From Apostichopus japonicus (taxonomy: Eukaryota > Echinodermata > Holothuroidea > Aspidochirotida > Stichopodidae), in the NCBI RefSeq assembly GCF_037975245.1, contig NC_092571.1, forward strand, positions 2,398,501 to 2,462,500: 64,000 nucleotides of DNA, in the 5' to 3' direction. Position 1 is the stretch's first letter; each line of letters starts with the position of its first letter. The translations under genes were made by a program, and so were the position numbers. The notes beneath the pieces are model-generated. The model saw nothing but the letters and a program-made list of their open reading frames with translations, had not been told where the DNA came from and did no database searches. Below are positions 59,101 to 62,140 of the stretch, piece after piece.

Positions 59101-61119
59101 CACCTGTTAGGGAAGACCATCGGTCTAGATTATTTGTTGATGTTTGGTTTCAAAGTTGCTGAGTCATGAAGCTTTGAGAAGATGCTGTGTTTACATTCAT
59201 GATCTAATGAACTCAGTATTGGAGCTTTTTTTTAGCTTCAGTTTATTCCAGTATAAGTTTCAAACAATTTGTAAATATGGAAGCTTAGGAGCTGTAAAAA
59301 AAAACTAATAAAATTATATATATGTATATATCACACATGATTTGGTCAGAGCGACACCAAAGTTGCAAGTAAACCCAACACTTTATCTCAAACTCAGGAA
59401 GGCAGACGAAAAACTTTCCAAACAGATTATCAGATTTTTGCAAGGTAGCTAATATATATACAATTATTTCCCCATAAATGGCATGAACTGTTTTAACTAC
59501 ACAAACCTACTCTGTTTTCAACTGTGCAGGAAGACAGGGTATTAAGTTTTCCCCTTTTTTCTCACTTCCCCAGATGTTATCTTAAACTTGGACTTTGGCA
59601 ACAAAGTATGGAGCCACCCAGCGAAGATGTTATTACCGCGATACTGGGCTACTACAGTAAAGCAACAGAGTTTGATCAGGACTGGTACAAGGTAATACAG
59701 ATGTATGTATGATACATGTGGAGAGGATGAACAGGGGAGGGAGGATGGGAGGGAGGGTGAGGAGTGGTAGGGAGGGTTCAGGGAATAATAGGGAGGGATA
59801 GGGTAGGAGTGAGGGCATGGGGAAAAGCAGGATATGAGATGGTTGGGGAACATGTAGGAAAGAAATAGGGTAGGAGTGGATGAGGGAAGAGAAGTTCAGA
59901 GCTAGATGGTGTCGAGACAAAGATATGGGTAAGGAATGGTTAGGATAGAGAAGTTGTATGTTATGGATAGGTTAGGATAGGTAGAGCATGAGAATGAAGA
60001 GGAAATGGTCTAGTTTAATATTGTAAGGAATGAATATGATATCTGGAGATATGCTTTTTGGGGAGTGTGGCTACTAGGGGGAGAGGGTGGTGGTGGAAAG
60101 GGGGAGGGGGTGTTGGAAAGGGGGAGGGGATTTTGAACCTATGCATCATATTGTACGTCATGTTGTAGCAATCCTTATTTTAACTGACTTATGTGTGGTG
60201 GTTCATTCAATGCATTATATGAGTTTCTTGTTCAGTATAAGCAATGGGGGGAGGGAAGGAAGGGGGAGGGGGAATGGGGAGGGGAAATGGGGAGGGGAAA
60301 TGGGGGAGGGGTGGGGGAGTCCGGGCAGGGGGTAATGAGACTAAACCTAACATTGAAGAACTTAGTGGCAGTTACCAAATGTGCTTTAAATATTATGCAT
60401 CCTTCTTATATTGTATCTTTACCAGGCATGGCACTCTTGGGCTTTCATGAACTATGAGGCTGTCTTGCATTTCAAGCAGCAGTATCTGAGTTCTCCTCCT
60501 CAGTCCAAGAGTAAATCGCCGTCCCCATTACCATCCCCACTCACTCCAGAGAGTGGGGCAGAGGGTGGGGGAGACACCACGGAAGGGACCCAGGTCAGTC
60601 TATTGACGGAAGCCAGTGACATGGACAAAATGCCAAAGTTGAGCTTTTCACAGGTAAGTTACTTCGTACATGAGAAAAATACCTTCTCATGGTTGAAGTT
60701 GTGAAGACGTTTTCTTTTTACAGGTCAGAGGAAACAACTGTGAGATTAAAACAAATATATAATATTATCTCTTTCTTATTATGTCAAGGTCCACTTCTCA
60801 TGTTCACTTTGTTCATCTTGAAAACTATATCAAGCACTTACGTAAAATCGGCAAAGACAGAATGAAGCATTCACATTAAATTTCTCTCAATCTTTTATTG
60901 TTTGTTTTTTTGTCTGTTTCGCAGAGTGACTATGTCTTACGGTACTGCGCACCAGCCGTCCATGGATTTTTCCGGTCCATTGCTCTCTCCGGTGAAAACG
61001 ATTCCTTGCAGGACACCCTTCGTCTTCTCACGCTCTGGTTTGATTACGGACAGAACCAGCAGGTTTACGAGGCATTGATAGAGGGCTTGAAAACAATACA
61101 AATAAATACATGGCTGCAG
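16182..61119 (+). CDS. MTOR: Serine/threonine-protein kinase mTOR, N-terminal 1888 codons in 39 exons (gene runs out of the window)
   Basis: mTOR is the PI3K-like protein kinase at the core of mTORC1 and mTORC2. It integrates nutrient, growth-factor and energy signals, largely on lysosomal membranes. The 39 coding exons join with consistent phase to 1888 codons ending in INTWLQ, which matches about residue 1937 of human mTOR (2549 aa). Recognisable blocks in order include [78 protein letters not shown] with [142 protein letters not shown] and LTLWFDYG. Residues 1 to about 1325 form the HEAT solenoid; from exon 29 on is the FAT domain. FRB, kinase and FATC are not in the window. All introns are GT-AG except intron 18 (GC-AG). 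The N-terminus is about 24 residues shorter than human, lacking the Ala/Thr-rich leader. It lies head to head with UBIAD1. Confidence 0.97.
17441..17695 (+). repeat. Interspersed repeat with TAGCGCTTTATACCAGCAAT core
   Basis: A (AAT)n tract leads into TATATAGCGCTTTATACC, then GCGCTTTACAGATGATATG, and ends with CATCTTACCCAAGGACACAA. I recognise this type of sequence (AGCGCTTTA ... CCCAAGGACACAAC) as widespread in genomes of marine invertebrates. A related core (TTTGTAAAGCGCTTTTATCC) appears at 46434. The family name is not certain. Confidence 0.6.
17807..18039 (+). CDS. MTOR: MTOR coding exon 2 (residues 70-147)
   Basis: Encodes [20 protein letters not shown] through [20 protein letters not shown] to EGRRHAA, HEAT repeats highly similar to human. 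Acceptor TTAACAG, donor GCAGCG|GTTAGT, ends in phase 0. The 507-bp intron that follows holds a short TTAA repeat and nothing else recognised. Confidence 0.96.
18547..18648 (+). CDS. MTOR: MTOR coding exon 3 (residues 148-181)
   Basis: Encodes [20 protein letters not shown] to [13 protein letters not shown]. Acceptor AAACAG, donor CCCAAG|GTAAAT. The 1363-bp intron that follows holds a 212-bp foldback element and a hAT-like single end near 19466. Confidence 0.96.
18717..18928. mobile_element. Foldback MITE with TTA target duplication (PIF/Harbinger-like)
   Basis: The left end AGCCCGGGTCACATCTGCGC and right end GCGCTGATGTGACCCGGGCT are inverted repeats with one mismatch in 20. The pairing extends well inward through repeated GCGATTCAAC/GTTGAATCGC. 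Both sides are flanked by TTA (18714-18716 and 18929-18931). A 3-bp TTA duplication and a small palindromic body fit the PIF/Harbinger group. There is no coding capacity. Confidence 0.85.
20012..20110 (+). CDS. MTOR: MTOR coding exon 4 (residues 182-214)
   Basis: Encodes [20 protein letters not shown] to [10 protein letters not shown], matching human QAIREGAVAALRACLILTTQ. Acceptor TTTAAACAG, donor TATGAG|GTAAGT. Confidence 0.96.
20150..20380. repeat. AT microsatellite and GATGTGTACTTGATAT minisatellite in intron 4
   Basis: A (TA)n tract at 20154-20190 is followed by about five imperfect units of GATGTGTACTTGATAT plus variable (AT)n. The unit TGTACTTGATAT also appears just before the AT tract. 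The rest of the 1020-bp intron has no recognised content except a C run at 20857-20866. Confidence 0.85.
21131..21265 (+). CDS. MTOR: MTOR coding exon 5 (residues 215-259)
   Basis: Encodes [20 protein letters not shown] to [20 protein letters not shown]. Acceptor ATGTGAAG, donor GGCGAG|GTAAGG, phase 0. Confidence 0.96.
21805..22002. repeat. GATAT/TGATATGA minisatellite in intron 5
   Basis: About 200 bp of irregular TGATA and TGATT pentamer repeats ending 11 bp before the exon 6 acceptor. The array replaces the usual pyrimidine tract region except for ATTATTTTTGCAG. Confidence 0.9.
22014..22076 (+). CDS. MTOR: MTOR coding exon 6 (residues 260-280)
   Basis: Encodes [21 protein letters not shown], aligned with human LREEMEEITQQQLVHDKYC. 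Acceptor TTTTTGCAG, donor TTTAGA|GTAAGT. It is short (63 nt) and in phase 0 on both sides, so skipping would keep the frame. The 499-bp intron that follows is AT-rich with a TAA repeat (22229-22266). Confidence 0.92.
22576..22746 (+). CDS. MTOR: MTOR coding exon 7 (residues 281-337)
   Basis: Encodes a Ser-rich loop ([20 protein letters not shown]) and then [14 protein letters not shown], aligned with human ESRCCRDLMEEKFDQ. The loop is about 12 residues shorter than in human and poorly conserved. Acceptor TCACAG, donor CATGAG|GTAATC, phase 0. Confidence 0.93.
22747..26122. other. MTOR intron 7 (3.4 kb)
   Basis: Holds inverted-repeat element B (22781-23553) close to the donor. It also has a cluster of AGGCCTA-type strings near 24780-24850 and nothing else recognised. 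A 140-codon frame at 23771-24193 resembles no family known to me and is probably spurious. Confidence 0.7.
22781..23553. mobile_element. Inverted-repeat DNA element B with 6-bp TSD
   Basis: The left end CAGGGTTCTGCC is perfectly inverted at the right end (GGCAGAACCCTG). Identical TTCATG flanks lie at 22775-22780 and 23554-23559. The GC-rich subterminal region (TCGGGCCCGACC, then AATTACCGACCGCCA) parallels element C (AAATTACCGCCCAGCAC). The 773-bp body has no intact transposase. It begins only 34 bp inside intron 7, so it was inserted next to the exon 7 donor. Confidence 0.85.
26123..26235 (+). CDS. MTOR: MTOR coding exon 8 (residues 338-374)
   Basis: Encodes [20 protein letters not shown] to [15 protein letters not shown], matching human QVCQWVLKCRNSKNSLIQ and [10 protein letters not shown]. 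Acceptor TCTCACAG, donor GAATG|GTAAGC, phase 2. The 1233-bp intron that follows holds a tRNA box-B-like string (27214-27224). Confidence 0.95.
27214..27224 (+). repeat. Box-B-like motif, possible SINE fragment
   Basis: GGTTCGAAACC fits the RNA polymerase III B box, but no convincing A box precedes it at the usual distance. It may be a decayed tRNA-derived SINE. Confidence 0.3.
27469..27514 (+). CDS. MTOR: MTOR coding exon 9 (residues 375-390)
   Basis: A 46-nt exon encoding the end of C plus [15 protein letters not shown], aligned with human YLQDTMNHVLSCVKK. Acceptor TTTTCACAG, donor AAGAAG|GTAAGT. The 385-bp intron that follows has no recognised content. Confidence 0.93.
27900..28033 (+). 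CDS. MTOR: MTOR coding exon 10 (residues 391-434)
   Basis: Encodes [20 protein letters not shown] to [11 protein letters not shown], aligned with human EKERTAAFQALGLLSVAV. The acceptor ATATGAAAG has its pyrimidine tract 10 to 40 bp upstream. Donor CCCAA|GTAATT, phase 2. Confidence 0.92.
28233..28395 (+). repeat. Direct duplication flanking exon 11, copy 1 (intron 10)
   Basis: About 160 bp, with TGTACAAGTAGCAT, GAGGTCTTTTAGAG and GAAACACTGACTGTACT. The same strings recur in the same order at 29247-29405 in intron 11. Confidence 0.85.
28951..29020 (-). repeat. tRNA-derived SINE head or tRNA pseudogene
   Basis: On the minus strand a 70-bp tRNA-like unit has an A box (TTAGCTCAGTGGG, 29013-29001) and a B box (GGTTCGAGTCA, 28968-28958). 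Outer GGAGTG and CACTCC can pair like an acceptor stem. The T stem does not pair, so it is not a functional tRNA. A tRNA-derived SINE is the likely reading; a (TATG)n tract lies at 28786-28806. Confidence 0.6.
29076..29198 (+). CDS. MTOR: MTOR coding exon 11 (residues 435-475)
   Basis: Encodes [20 protein letters not shown] to [15 protein letters not shown], matching human [15 protein letters not shown] and [12 protein letters not shown]. Acceptor AACATAG, donor CTCAG|GTTTGT, phase 2. Direct duplications lie on both sides of the exon. Confidence 0.95.
29247..29405 (+). repeat. Direct duplication flanking exon 11, copy 2 (intron 11)
   Basis: The partner of 28233-28395, same orientation, diverged by scattered substitutions and small gaps. 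The rest of the 820-bp intron 11 has no recognised content. Confidence 0.85.
30019..30182 (+). CDS. MTOR: MTOR coding exon 12 (residues 476-530)
   Basis: Encodes [20 protein letters not shown] and [20 protein letters not shown], nearly identical to human in the second block. Acceptor CTCTACAG, donor CGACAA|GTAAGA, phase 1. The 855-bp intron that follows opens with an unusual TACG-rich patch (30250-30425). Confidence 0.96.
30250..30425. repeat. TACG-rich segment at the start of intron 12
   Basis: About 175 bp with many copies of CTACG or TACGT (for example TCTACGCAGTGTCTACGAGG), much denser in CpG than its surroundings. It could be part of an unrecognised transposon. I see no clear terminal repeats. 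Confidence 0.45.
31038..31243 (+). CDS. MTOR: MTOR coding exon 13 (residues 531-599)
   Basis: Encodes [20 protein letters not shown] then [19 protein letters not shown] to [10 protein letters not shown], very close to human. Acceptor CCTCACAG, donor ATCAAT|GTAGGT, phase 0. Confidence 0.96.
31527..31593. repeat. TGTCCCTGTC tandem repeat in intron 13
   Basis: About five imperfect units of roughly 13 bp (TGTCCCTGTCTTA type). The rest of the 566-bp intron has no recognised content. Confidence 0.8.
31810..31906 (+). CDS. MTOR: MTOR coding exon 14 (residues 600-631)
   Basis: Encodes a Ser/Thr-rich variable loop ([14 protein letters not shown]) then [18 protein letters not shown], aligned with human [19 protein letters not shown]. 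Acceptor TTCCTTAG, donor CTCCG|GTAAGT, phase 1. The intron that follows is only 320 bp, with a (TTTA)n tract. Confidence 0.94.
32227..32432 (+). CDS. MTOR: MTOR coding exon 15 (residues 632-700)
   Basis: Encodes [38 protein letters not shown] and [15 protein letters not shown]. Acceptor TTTTTCAAG, donor ATCCAG|GTGAAA, phase 0. Confidence 0.96.
32688..33031. mobile_element. hAT-type MITE in intron 15
   Basis: The ends CAGGGGCATAGCCAG and CTGGCTACGTCCCTG are inverted repeats with 13 of 15 matches, a classic hAT MITE end. The flanks GTACCTAA (32680-32687) and GTTCCTAA (33032-33039) form an 8-bp target-site duplication with one mismatch. The length is 344 bp with no coding capacity. Confidence 0.88.
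33260..33382 (+). CDS. MTOR: MTOR coding exon 16 (residues 701-741)
   Basis: Encodes [20 protein letters not shown] and [18 protein letters not shown]. Acceptor ATCCCATAG, donor CTTAAG|GTAAGC, phase 0. The last bases of the exon and its donor are repeated in tandem just downstream. Confidence 0.96.
33360..34035 (+). repeat. Tandem array containing copies of the exon 16 splice donor
   Basis: Units of about 80-92 bp contain CCCATACTTAAGGTAAGC or close variants, which is the exon 16 end plus its 5' splice site. After the true donor at 33383, donor-like GT sites occur at 33463, 33543, 33635, 33715, 33807, 33890 and 34021. Those at 33463 and 33635 keep GTAAGC. The last two copies also retain more exon-like sequence (CCCTRCATGGAT). 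Reading past the true donor meets an in-frame TAA at 33434-33436. The rest of the 1222-bp intron has no recognised content. Confidence 0.9.
34605..34688 (+). CDS. MTOR: MTOR coding exon 17 (residues 742-769)
   Basis: Encodes [28 protein letters not shown], aligned with human ALILKLKDPDPDPNPGVINN. Acceptor TTCGTAG, donor TCTCAG|GTGAGA, phase 0. Confidence 0.95.
34767..34894. repeat. Two tandem copies of a 69-bp unit in intron 17
   Basis: The unit contains AGAATGTTAGTTTGGC and GGTGAAGGGTACTTTA, present at 34767 and again at 34836 with few changes. The rest of the 554-bp intron has no recognised content. Confidence 0.9.
35243..35335 (+). CDS. MTOR: MTOR coding exon 18 (residues 770-800), with a GC splice donor
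   Basis: Encodes [31 protein letters not shown], aligned with human VSGLEMRKWVDEL and MLQDSSLLAKRQ. Acceptor CTTGCAG. The donor is CGAGAG|GCAAGT, a GC-AG intron with otherwise perfect U1 complementarity. Phase 0 continues into exon 19 (NALWTL, human VALWTL). The only nearby GT (35340) would shift the frame. Confidence 0.93.
35549..36350. repeat. 138-bp tandem repeat array in intron 18
   Basis: Nearly six copies of a 138-bp unit. Each has CATAGCAGTTGTGATGTTAA, CTACATGAAATATTGAA, CAGATAGAG-ATGTAG and AGATACATTAGGCTGCGT. Units start near 35549, 35687, 35825, 35963, 36101 and 36239. It fills most of the 1177-bp intron. Confidence 0.95.
36513..36647 (+). CDS. MTOR: MTOR coding exon 19 (residues 801-845)
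   Basis: Encodes [20 protein letters not shown] and [17 protein letters not shown]. Acceptor TTTTGACAG, donor AGAGAA|GTAAGA, phase 0. The 707-bp intron that follows has no recognised content. Confidence 0.96.
37355..37484 (+). CDS. MTOR: MTOR coding exon 20 (residues 846-888)
   Basis: Encodes [20 protein letters not shown] and a variable Thr/Ser-rich tail. Human has [19 protein letters not shown]. Acceptor TTTTGTAG, donor GGAAG|GTAAGA, phase 1. The 501-bp intron that follows has a few TTGATGTTGA repeats near 37810. Confidence 0.96.
37986..38224 (+). CDS. MTOR: MTOR coding exon 21 (residues 889-968)
   Basis: Encodes [20 protein letters not shown] then [20 protein letters not shown] and [18 protein letters not shown]. 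Acceptor TATCTACAG, donor CGAGAG|GTGAGG, phase 0. The 383-bp intron that follows has a G run (38498-38507). Confidence 0.96.
38608..38694 (+). CDS. MTOR: MTOR coding exon 22 (residues 969-997)
   Basis: Encodes [29 protein letters not shown], aligned with human FLFQQLGMLVSFVKSHIRPY. Acceptor TTCACAG, donor ATCAGG|GTAGGT, phase 0. Confidence 0.95.
38935..39165. repeat. Minisatellite of about 36 bp in intron 22
   Basis: About six irregular units built from TTACTGTACGGTTGTAACT and GCACGGTAAA. The rest of the 779-bp intron has no recognised content. Confidence 0.88.
39474..39641 (+). CDS. MTOR: MTOR coding exon 23 (residues 998-1053)
   Basis: Encodes [52 protein letters not shown]. Acceptor TATGGTAG after a long T-rich tract, donor ACAAAG|GTAAAG, phase 0. 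Confidence 0.96.
39691..40498. repeat. Direct duplication of a 376-bp unit in intron 23
   Basis: AATAGTGTAATGTAGTGGAT starts both copies (39691 and 40067). Both continue through TTTGTGAAGGGTCCTCTTTT, a C-rich stretch and ACTGAGAACTCAAGAAATTG. The copies are close but differ by substitutions and small indels. It fills most of the 970-bp intron. Confidence 0.93.
40612..40724 (+). CDS. MTOR: MTOR coding exon 24 (residues 1054-1090)
   Basis: Encodes [37 protein letters not shown], aligned with human LLAAIQLFGANLDDYLHLLL. Acceptor GTTATTAAG, donor AGAAA|GTAAGT, phase 2. Confidence 0.95.
41217..41292. repeat. GATGGTGGCAACATACTGATGGCAT repeat in intron 24
   Basis: About three imperfect units containing CTGATGGCATGATGGTGGCA. 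The rest of the 928-bp intron has no recognised content. Confidence 0.85.
41653..41908 (+). CDS. MTOR: MTOR coding exon 25 (residues 1091-1176)
   Basis: Encodes [40 protein letters not shown] to [20 protein letters not shown], closely matching human. Acceptor CTCTTTCAG, donor GCCAAG|GTGAAT, phase 0. The 652-bp intron that follows has a weak tRNA-like stretch near 42084 and an A run near 42430. Confidence 0.96.
42561..42698 (+). CDS. MTOR: MTOR coding exon 26 (residues 1177-1222)
   Basis: Encodes [20 protein letters not shown], a variable Lys/Glu/Thr-rich segment, then [13 protein letters not shown]. The end aligns with human KKLHVSTINLQK, which contains Ser1261; the matching position here is the first Ser of VSIS. 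Acceptor TTCTTTAG, donor TCAAAG|GTTAGT, phase 0. Confidence 0.94.
42953..43005 (+). repeat. Fragment of the tRNA-derived SINE seen at 54171
   Basis: GAGTTTGTAATCCCGAGATC followed by CTGTTTCAAATCCCATTCTA matches GAGCTTGAATCCCAGAGGTC and TTGAATTCCATTCTAG of the unit in intron 34. The A box half is missing or eroded. The rest of the 647-bp intron 26 has no recognised content. Confidence 0.5.
43346..43488 (+). CDS. MTOR: MTOR coding exon 27 (residues 1223-1269)
   Basis: Encodes [47 protein letters not shown], aligned with human DDWLEWLRRLSLELLKDSS. Acceptor TTTCCAG, donor GGCTAG|GTGAGC, phase 2. Confidence 0.96.
43670..44275. repeat. Homopyrimidine satellite with 220-bp higher-order unit in intron 27
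   Basis: About 600 bp are almost pure C and T on the plus strand, built from CTCCATCTCC-type monomers. Blocks recur at an exact 220-bp spacing: TATAACCCCTCCCTCAT-C at 43749, 43969 and 44189. Open frames on either strand here are products of the repeat. Confidence 0.95.
44398..44560 (+). CDS. MTOR: MTOR coding exon 28 (residues 1270-1324)
   Basis: Encodes [20 protein letters not shown] then [13 protein letters not shown]. Human has [20 protein letters not shown]. Acceptor TTGGACAG, donor GATAAG|GTGACC, phase 0. The 818-bp intron that follows starts with a G run (44587-44600). Confidence 0.97.
45379..45512 (+). CDS. MTOR: MTOR coding exon 29 (residues 1325-1368), start of FAT
   Basis: Encodes [44 protein letters not shown]. 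It marks the start of the FAT domain of TPR-like helical hairpins. Acceptor TTCAACAG, donor CATAAG|GTGAGC, phase 2. The 783-bp intron that follows has a C run near 45667 and nothing else recognised. Confidence 0.97.
46296..46374 (+). CDS. MTOR: MTOR coding exon 30 (residues 1369-1395)
   Basis: Encodes [27 protein letters not shown], aligned with human SINNKLQQPEAAAGVLEYAM. Acceptor CGCCCTCAG, donor GAATTG|GTAAGA, phase 0. Confidence 0.95.
46425..46690 (+). repeat. Interspersed repeat with GTAAAGCGCTTTTATCC core in intron 30
   Basis: Starts AATTTGTAAAGCGCTTTTAT and continues through AACGTCTTGAGTTCTTTCTG to GGGGAGACTGTTGTAGAGGA. It resembles the type of repeat at 17441-17695 in its core and is of a kind common in marine invertebrate genomes. 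The boundaries are approximate. Confidence 0.5.
46834..46973 (+). CDS. MTOR: MTOR coding exon 31 (residues 1396-1441)
   Basis: Encodes [30 protein letters not shown] then [14 protein letters not shown]. Human has TWYEKLHEWEDALVAYDKK. Acceptor GTCCGAAG, donor GAATG|GTGAGA, phase 2. The 450-bp intron that follows has no recognised content. Confidence 0.96.
47424..47640 (+). CDS. MTOR: MTOR coding exon 32 (residues 1442-1514)
   Basis: Encodes [40 protein letters not shown] and [20 protein letters not shown]. Acceptor CTAACCGCAG, donor AAACAG|GTTTGT, phase 0. It is notably GC-rich for this locus. Confidence 0.97.
47878..47965. repeat. GGTAGTGGT/GGTGTTGGT tandem repeat in intron 32
   Basis: About 90 bp of GGT-x-GT hexamer-type units. 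An open frame through it is an artefact of the repeat. The rest of the 656-bp intron has no recognised content. Confidence 0.9.
48297..48482 (+). CDS. MTOR: MTOR coding exon 33 (residues 1515-1576)
   Basis: Encodes [40 protein letters not shown] then [20 protein letters not shown]. Acceptor GCTTGTAG, donor CTCCAG|GTATAA, phase 0. Confidence 0.97.
48483..51111. other. MTOR intron 33 (2.6 kb)
   Basis: Holds inverted-repeat element C (48548-49038) near the donor, a G run at 50726-50748 and a C-rich patch at 50880-50925. I see no nested gene. Confidence 0.7.
48548..49038. mobile_element. Inverted-repeat DNA element C with 5-bp TSD
   Basis: The left end CAGGGATGTGCCC is perfectly inverted at the right end GGGCACATCCCTG (13 bp). 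ATTAG flanks both sides (48543-48547 and 49039-49043). About 80 bp before the right end it has GGGGAGGGGGACACCCC and CCCCAGGATGGCAATC, matching element A at the same relative place. Near the left end AAATTACCGCCCAGCAC parallels element B. The length is 491 bp, noncoding. Confidence 0.83.
51112..51237 (+). CDS. MTOR: MTOR coding exon 34 (residues 1577-1618)
   Basis: Encodes [42 protein letters not shown], aligned with human RSLVVSPHEDMRTWLKYASL. Acceptor TTTCCTCAG, donor AAGATG|GTAAGG, phase 0. Confidence 0.96.
51561..53445. repeat. Large 35-bp minisatellite in intron 34
   Basis: About 1.9 kb, roughly 53 copies of a unit with CATAGTCTAACCAACTATTT followed by TATTTGTTTATATGT. Variant units have AACCAAAC (36 bp), CATTGTC, TACATGCC and TTGGTTTA. 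A truncated unit (TATATGAACTATTTTATTTG) recurs about 258 bp apart (near 51831 and 52089), showing block duplication. The start and end are set where the unit fades. Confidence 0.97.
53838..53995 (+). repeat. Dispersed repeat family R1, copy 3
   Basis: Shares GTTTTGTGTTGCATCTGAG, CTGTGTGCTAGA and AAGTAGTTCAGCCACTTTCA with the copy at 160-330, in the same order. It shows the family occurs in intergenic and intronic DNA. Confidence 0.75.
54171..54238 (+). repeat. tRNA-derived SINE unit in intron 34
   Basis: A tRNA-like segment with A box TAGCTGAGTAGG (54179-54190) and degenerate B box GGTTGAATTCC (54216-54226). The outer GGGCTGGAT and ATTCTAGCC can partly pair. A related fragment lies at 42953-43005. 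It is not a functional tRNA gene. Confidence 0.6.
54571..54714 (+). CDS. MTOR: MTOR coding exon 35 (residues 1619-1666)
   Basis: Encodes [20 protein letters not shown] then [20 protein letters not shown], aligned with human LAHKTLVLLLGVDPS and VTYAYMKNMWKSARK. Acceptor TATCTGAAG, donor AATAAG|GTGAGA, phase 0. Confidence 0.94.
55040..55110 (+). repeat. G-rich tract in intron 35
   Basis: Runs such as GGGTGGGTGGGGGGGTGGGGG and GGAGGGGGAGGGGGAGGG can form G-quadruplexes on the plus (RNA-like) strand. Confidence 0.8.
55385..55470 (+). repeat. GGGGAGGGGGATAT tandem repeat with G-quadruplex potential
   Basis: About five 14-bp units of GATATGGGGAGGGG. Every unit supplies two G runs of four or more on the transcribed-RNA strand. 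The surrounding 1458-bp intron 35 also has a 45-bp repeat pair (55312 and 55719, GTATTGCTTTGT-CATG) and nothing else recognised. Confidence 0.9.
56173..56297 (+). CDS. MTOR: MTOR coding exon 36 (residues 1667-1707)
   Basis: Encodes [20 protein letters not shown] to [11 protein letters not shown]. It aligns with human IDAFQHMQHFVQTMQQQAQ and KQELHKLMA, a poorly conserved FAT segment. Acceptor ATTTACAG, donor GGCCAG|GTGAGA, phase 2. Confidence 0.9.
56791..56820 (+). other. Hammerhead-ribozyme-like core, possibly a transposon remnant
   Basis: CTGAAGA, then a potential stem GAGC-TAGTTTT-GCTC, then GAAA, follows the CUGANGA-stem II-GAAA layout of hammerhead cores, with one extra A before the stem. 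Related motifs are known at the ends of some Penelope-like elements. The flanking stems needed for cleavage are not evident. Confidence 0.3.
56949..57000. repeat. (TA)n microsatellite in intron 36
   Basis: Three runs of TA dinucleotides separated by TTATTA. Confidence 0.93.
59574..59691 (+). CDS. MTOR: MTOR coding exon 37 (residues 1708-1747)
   Basis: Encodes [20 protein letters not shown] then [17 protein letters not shown], aligned with human RCFLKLGEWQ and YYSAATEHDRSWYK. Acceptor TTCCCCAG, donor TACAAG|GTAATA, phase 0. Confidence 0.95.
59715..60330. repeat. Purine-rich low-complexity DNA in intron 37
   Basis: GGGAGGGAGG and GGATAGGGTAGG-type repeats (59725-59960) are followed by denser G runs at 60074-60130 and 60244-60330 (GGGGAGGGGAAAT units). 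There is strong G-quadruplex potential on the RNA-like strand. It occupies nearly all of the 734-bp intron. Confidence 0.9.
60426..60653 (+). CDS. MTOR: MTOR coding exon 38 (residues 1748-1823)
   Basis: Encodes [20 protein letters not shown] and a disordered Ser/Pro/Gly-rich linker ([19 protein letters not shown]). This sits where human mTOR has its Ala/Thr-rich linker in FAT. Sequence conservation stops at the linker but its place is kept. Acceptor TTTACCAG, donor TCACAG|GTAAGT, phase 0. The intron that follows is 271 bp. Confidence 0.95.
60925..61119 (+). CDS. MTOR: MTOR coding exon 39 (residues 1824-1888), last in window
   Basis: Encodes [40 protein letters not shown] and [13 protein letters not shown], aligned with human [20 protein letters not shown] and IQIDTWLQ. 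Acceptor TTTCGCAG, donor CTGCAG|GTGAGT, phase 0. The next human residues (VIPQLIARID) are not found before the window ends. Confidence 0.97.
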
Positions 61120-61703
61120 GTGAGTGTCTGTTGGAAATCAAATTCTCGAACCAGTGGTCTGAGAACAAATTCAACTGGCGGCGAGATCGTTTGATCAGTT
61201 TCCGTTGAAACGTGATAGGAGTATTAGTCAGGTCTATGTCTATGCTAACTGGGTTTAAATTGGACTACTGTGTAGACTGTTGACATCAAGTGGTACTAAC
61301 GCTTGCAGTACAATTTGGGGAACCATGTCATTTCTGAAGACCATCGGCCGTTTCTTGAAGGAAAAATCCAAATTTACAAAATGAGACCATGAGGATTTTC
61401 CTAACCTCCCCAACCCCCACTCCCTCCCCACCCCCTATGCCATAGCCATGGCCTTGAAGTATCCCTGCAAAGATCAGTAAGAAGGACTGTTGTGGCCCCA
61501 GGAATGGGATGATACAGTGAAGCAAGGATTCATTGATAAGCGACCCACAGGCCAAAGCCCCTCCCACAAAAGAATTGTCAGAAAGTTTTTGCACTGATTG
61601 GGTATGCGAGTCCTCGGAGACTGTATGGTTGAGCATCCTACCAGCCTACCCCGCACGTCACCTTTATCTAGGTACTATGTGTTTTAGTTGAAGTGGTTCG
61701 TCT

Positions 61704-61749
61704 CTCCGGGCCCTCTCTCCGGGCCCTCTCTCCGGGCCCTCTCTCCGGA
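61704..61749. repeat. 15-bp tandem repeat CCGGGCCCTCTCTCC
   Basis: Three full units plus part of a fourth, nearly identical, so probably recent. Each holds the palindrome GGGCCC. Confidence 0.93.
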
Positions 61750-62037
61750 AATAATCATTAAGAACCTTGGCAGTAGAGCAATAGCATGTGGAAAGGTGCA
61801 AAGGTGGAAATATTTCCAGTAGCATGAAACTGTCTTACTCAGGTTGTTACAAATAAATTGTTCATGTATCTATCCCGATGAGTTTAGAAGCTTGTAGAGA
61901 TATTGTTGAGACGTTTTTAAACACAGTTAGACTGTCTCTTTCTAAACATGTACCCACACATTGACAGAAGAAGCATCTTGGCTTTATATGTCAAAGATTT
62001 TGTAAGTTGAACTTGTGTTAAGTTTGGTCCTCTCATT

Positions 62038-62140
62038 TGCATTCACTACCATCTTTCCCATCCCCTCTCCTCCCCTCCCCACCCCTCTCCTCCCCTCTCC
62101 TCCCCTCCCCATTCCCCTCCTCATCCCCCTCCCCACCTTC
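62038..62140. repeat. Polypyrimidine low-complexity tract in intron 39
   Basis: CCCCTCTCCTCCCC-type units, about 100 bp of nearly pure C and T on the plus strand. Confidence 0.9.

Larger units (their letters stand above)
56298..59573. other. MTOR intron 36 (3.3 kb)
   Basis: Holds (TA)n tracts at 56949-57000, a hammerhead-like motif (56791-56820), and C and G runs. No nested gene is supported; open frames are short and unconserved. Confidence 0.7.

Noticed and set aside
56298-59573. A gene nested in a large MTOR intron, as ANGPTL7 is in human
   Set aside because: I looked through introns 7, 33, 34, 36 and 39 and found no fibrinogen-like or other conserved exon.
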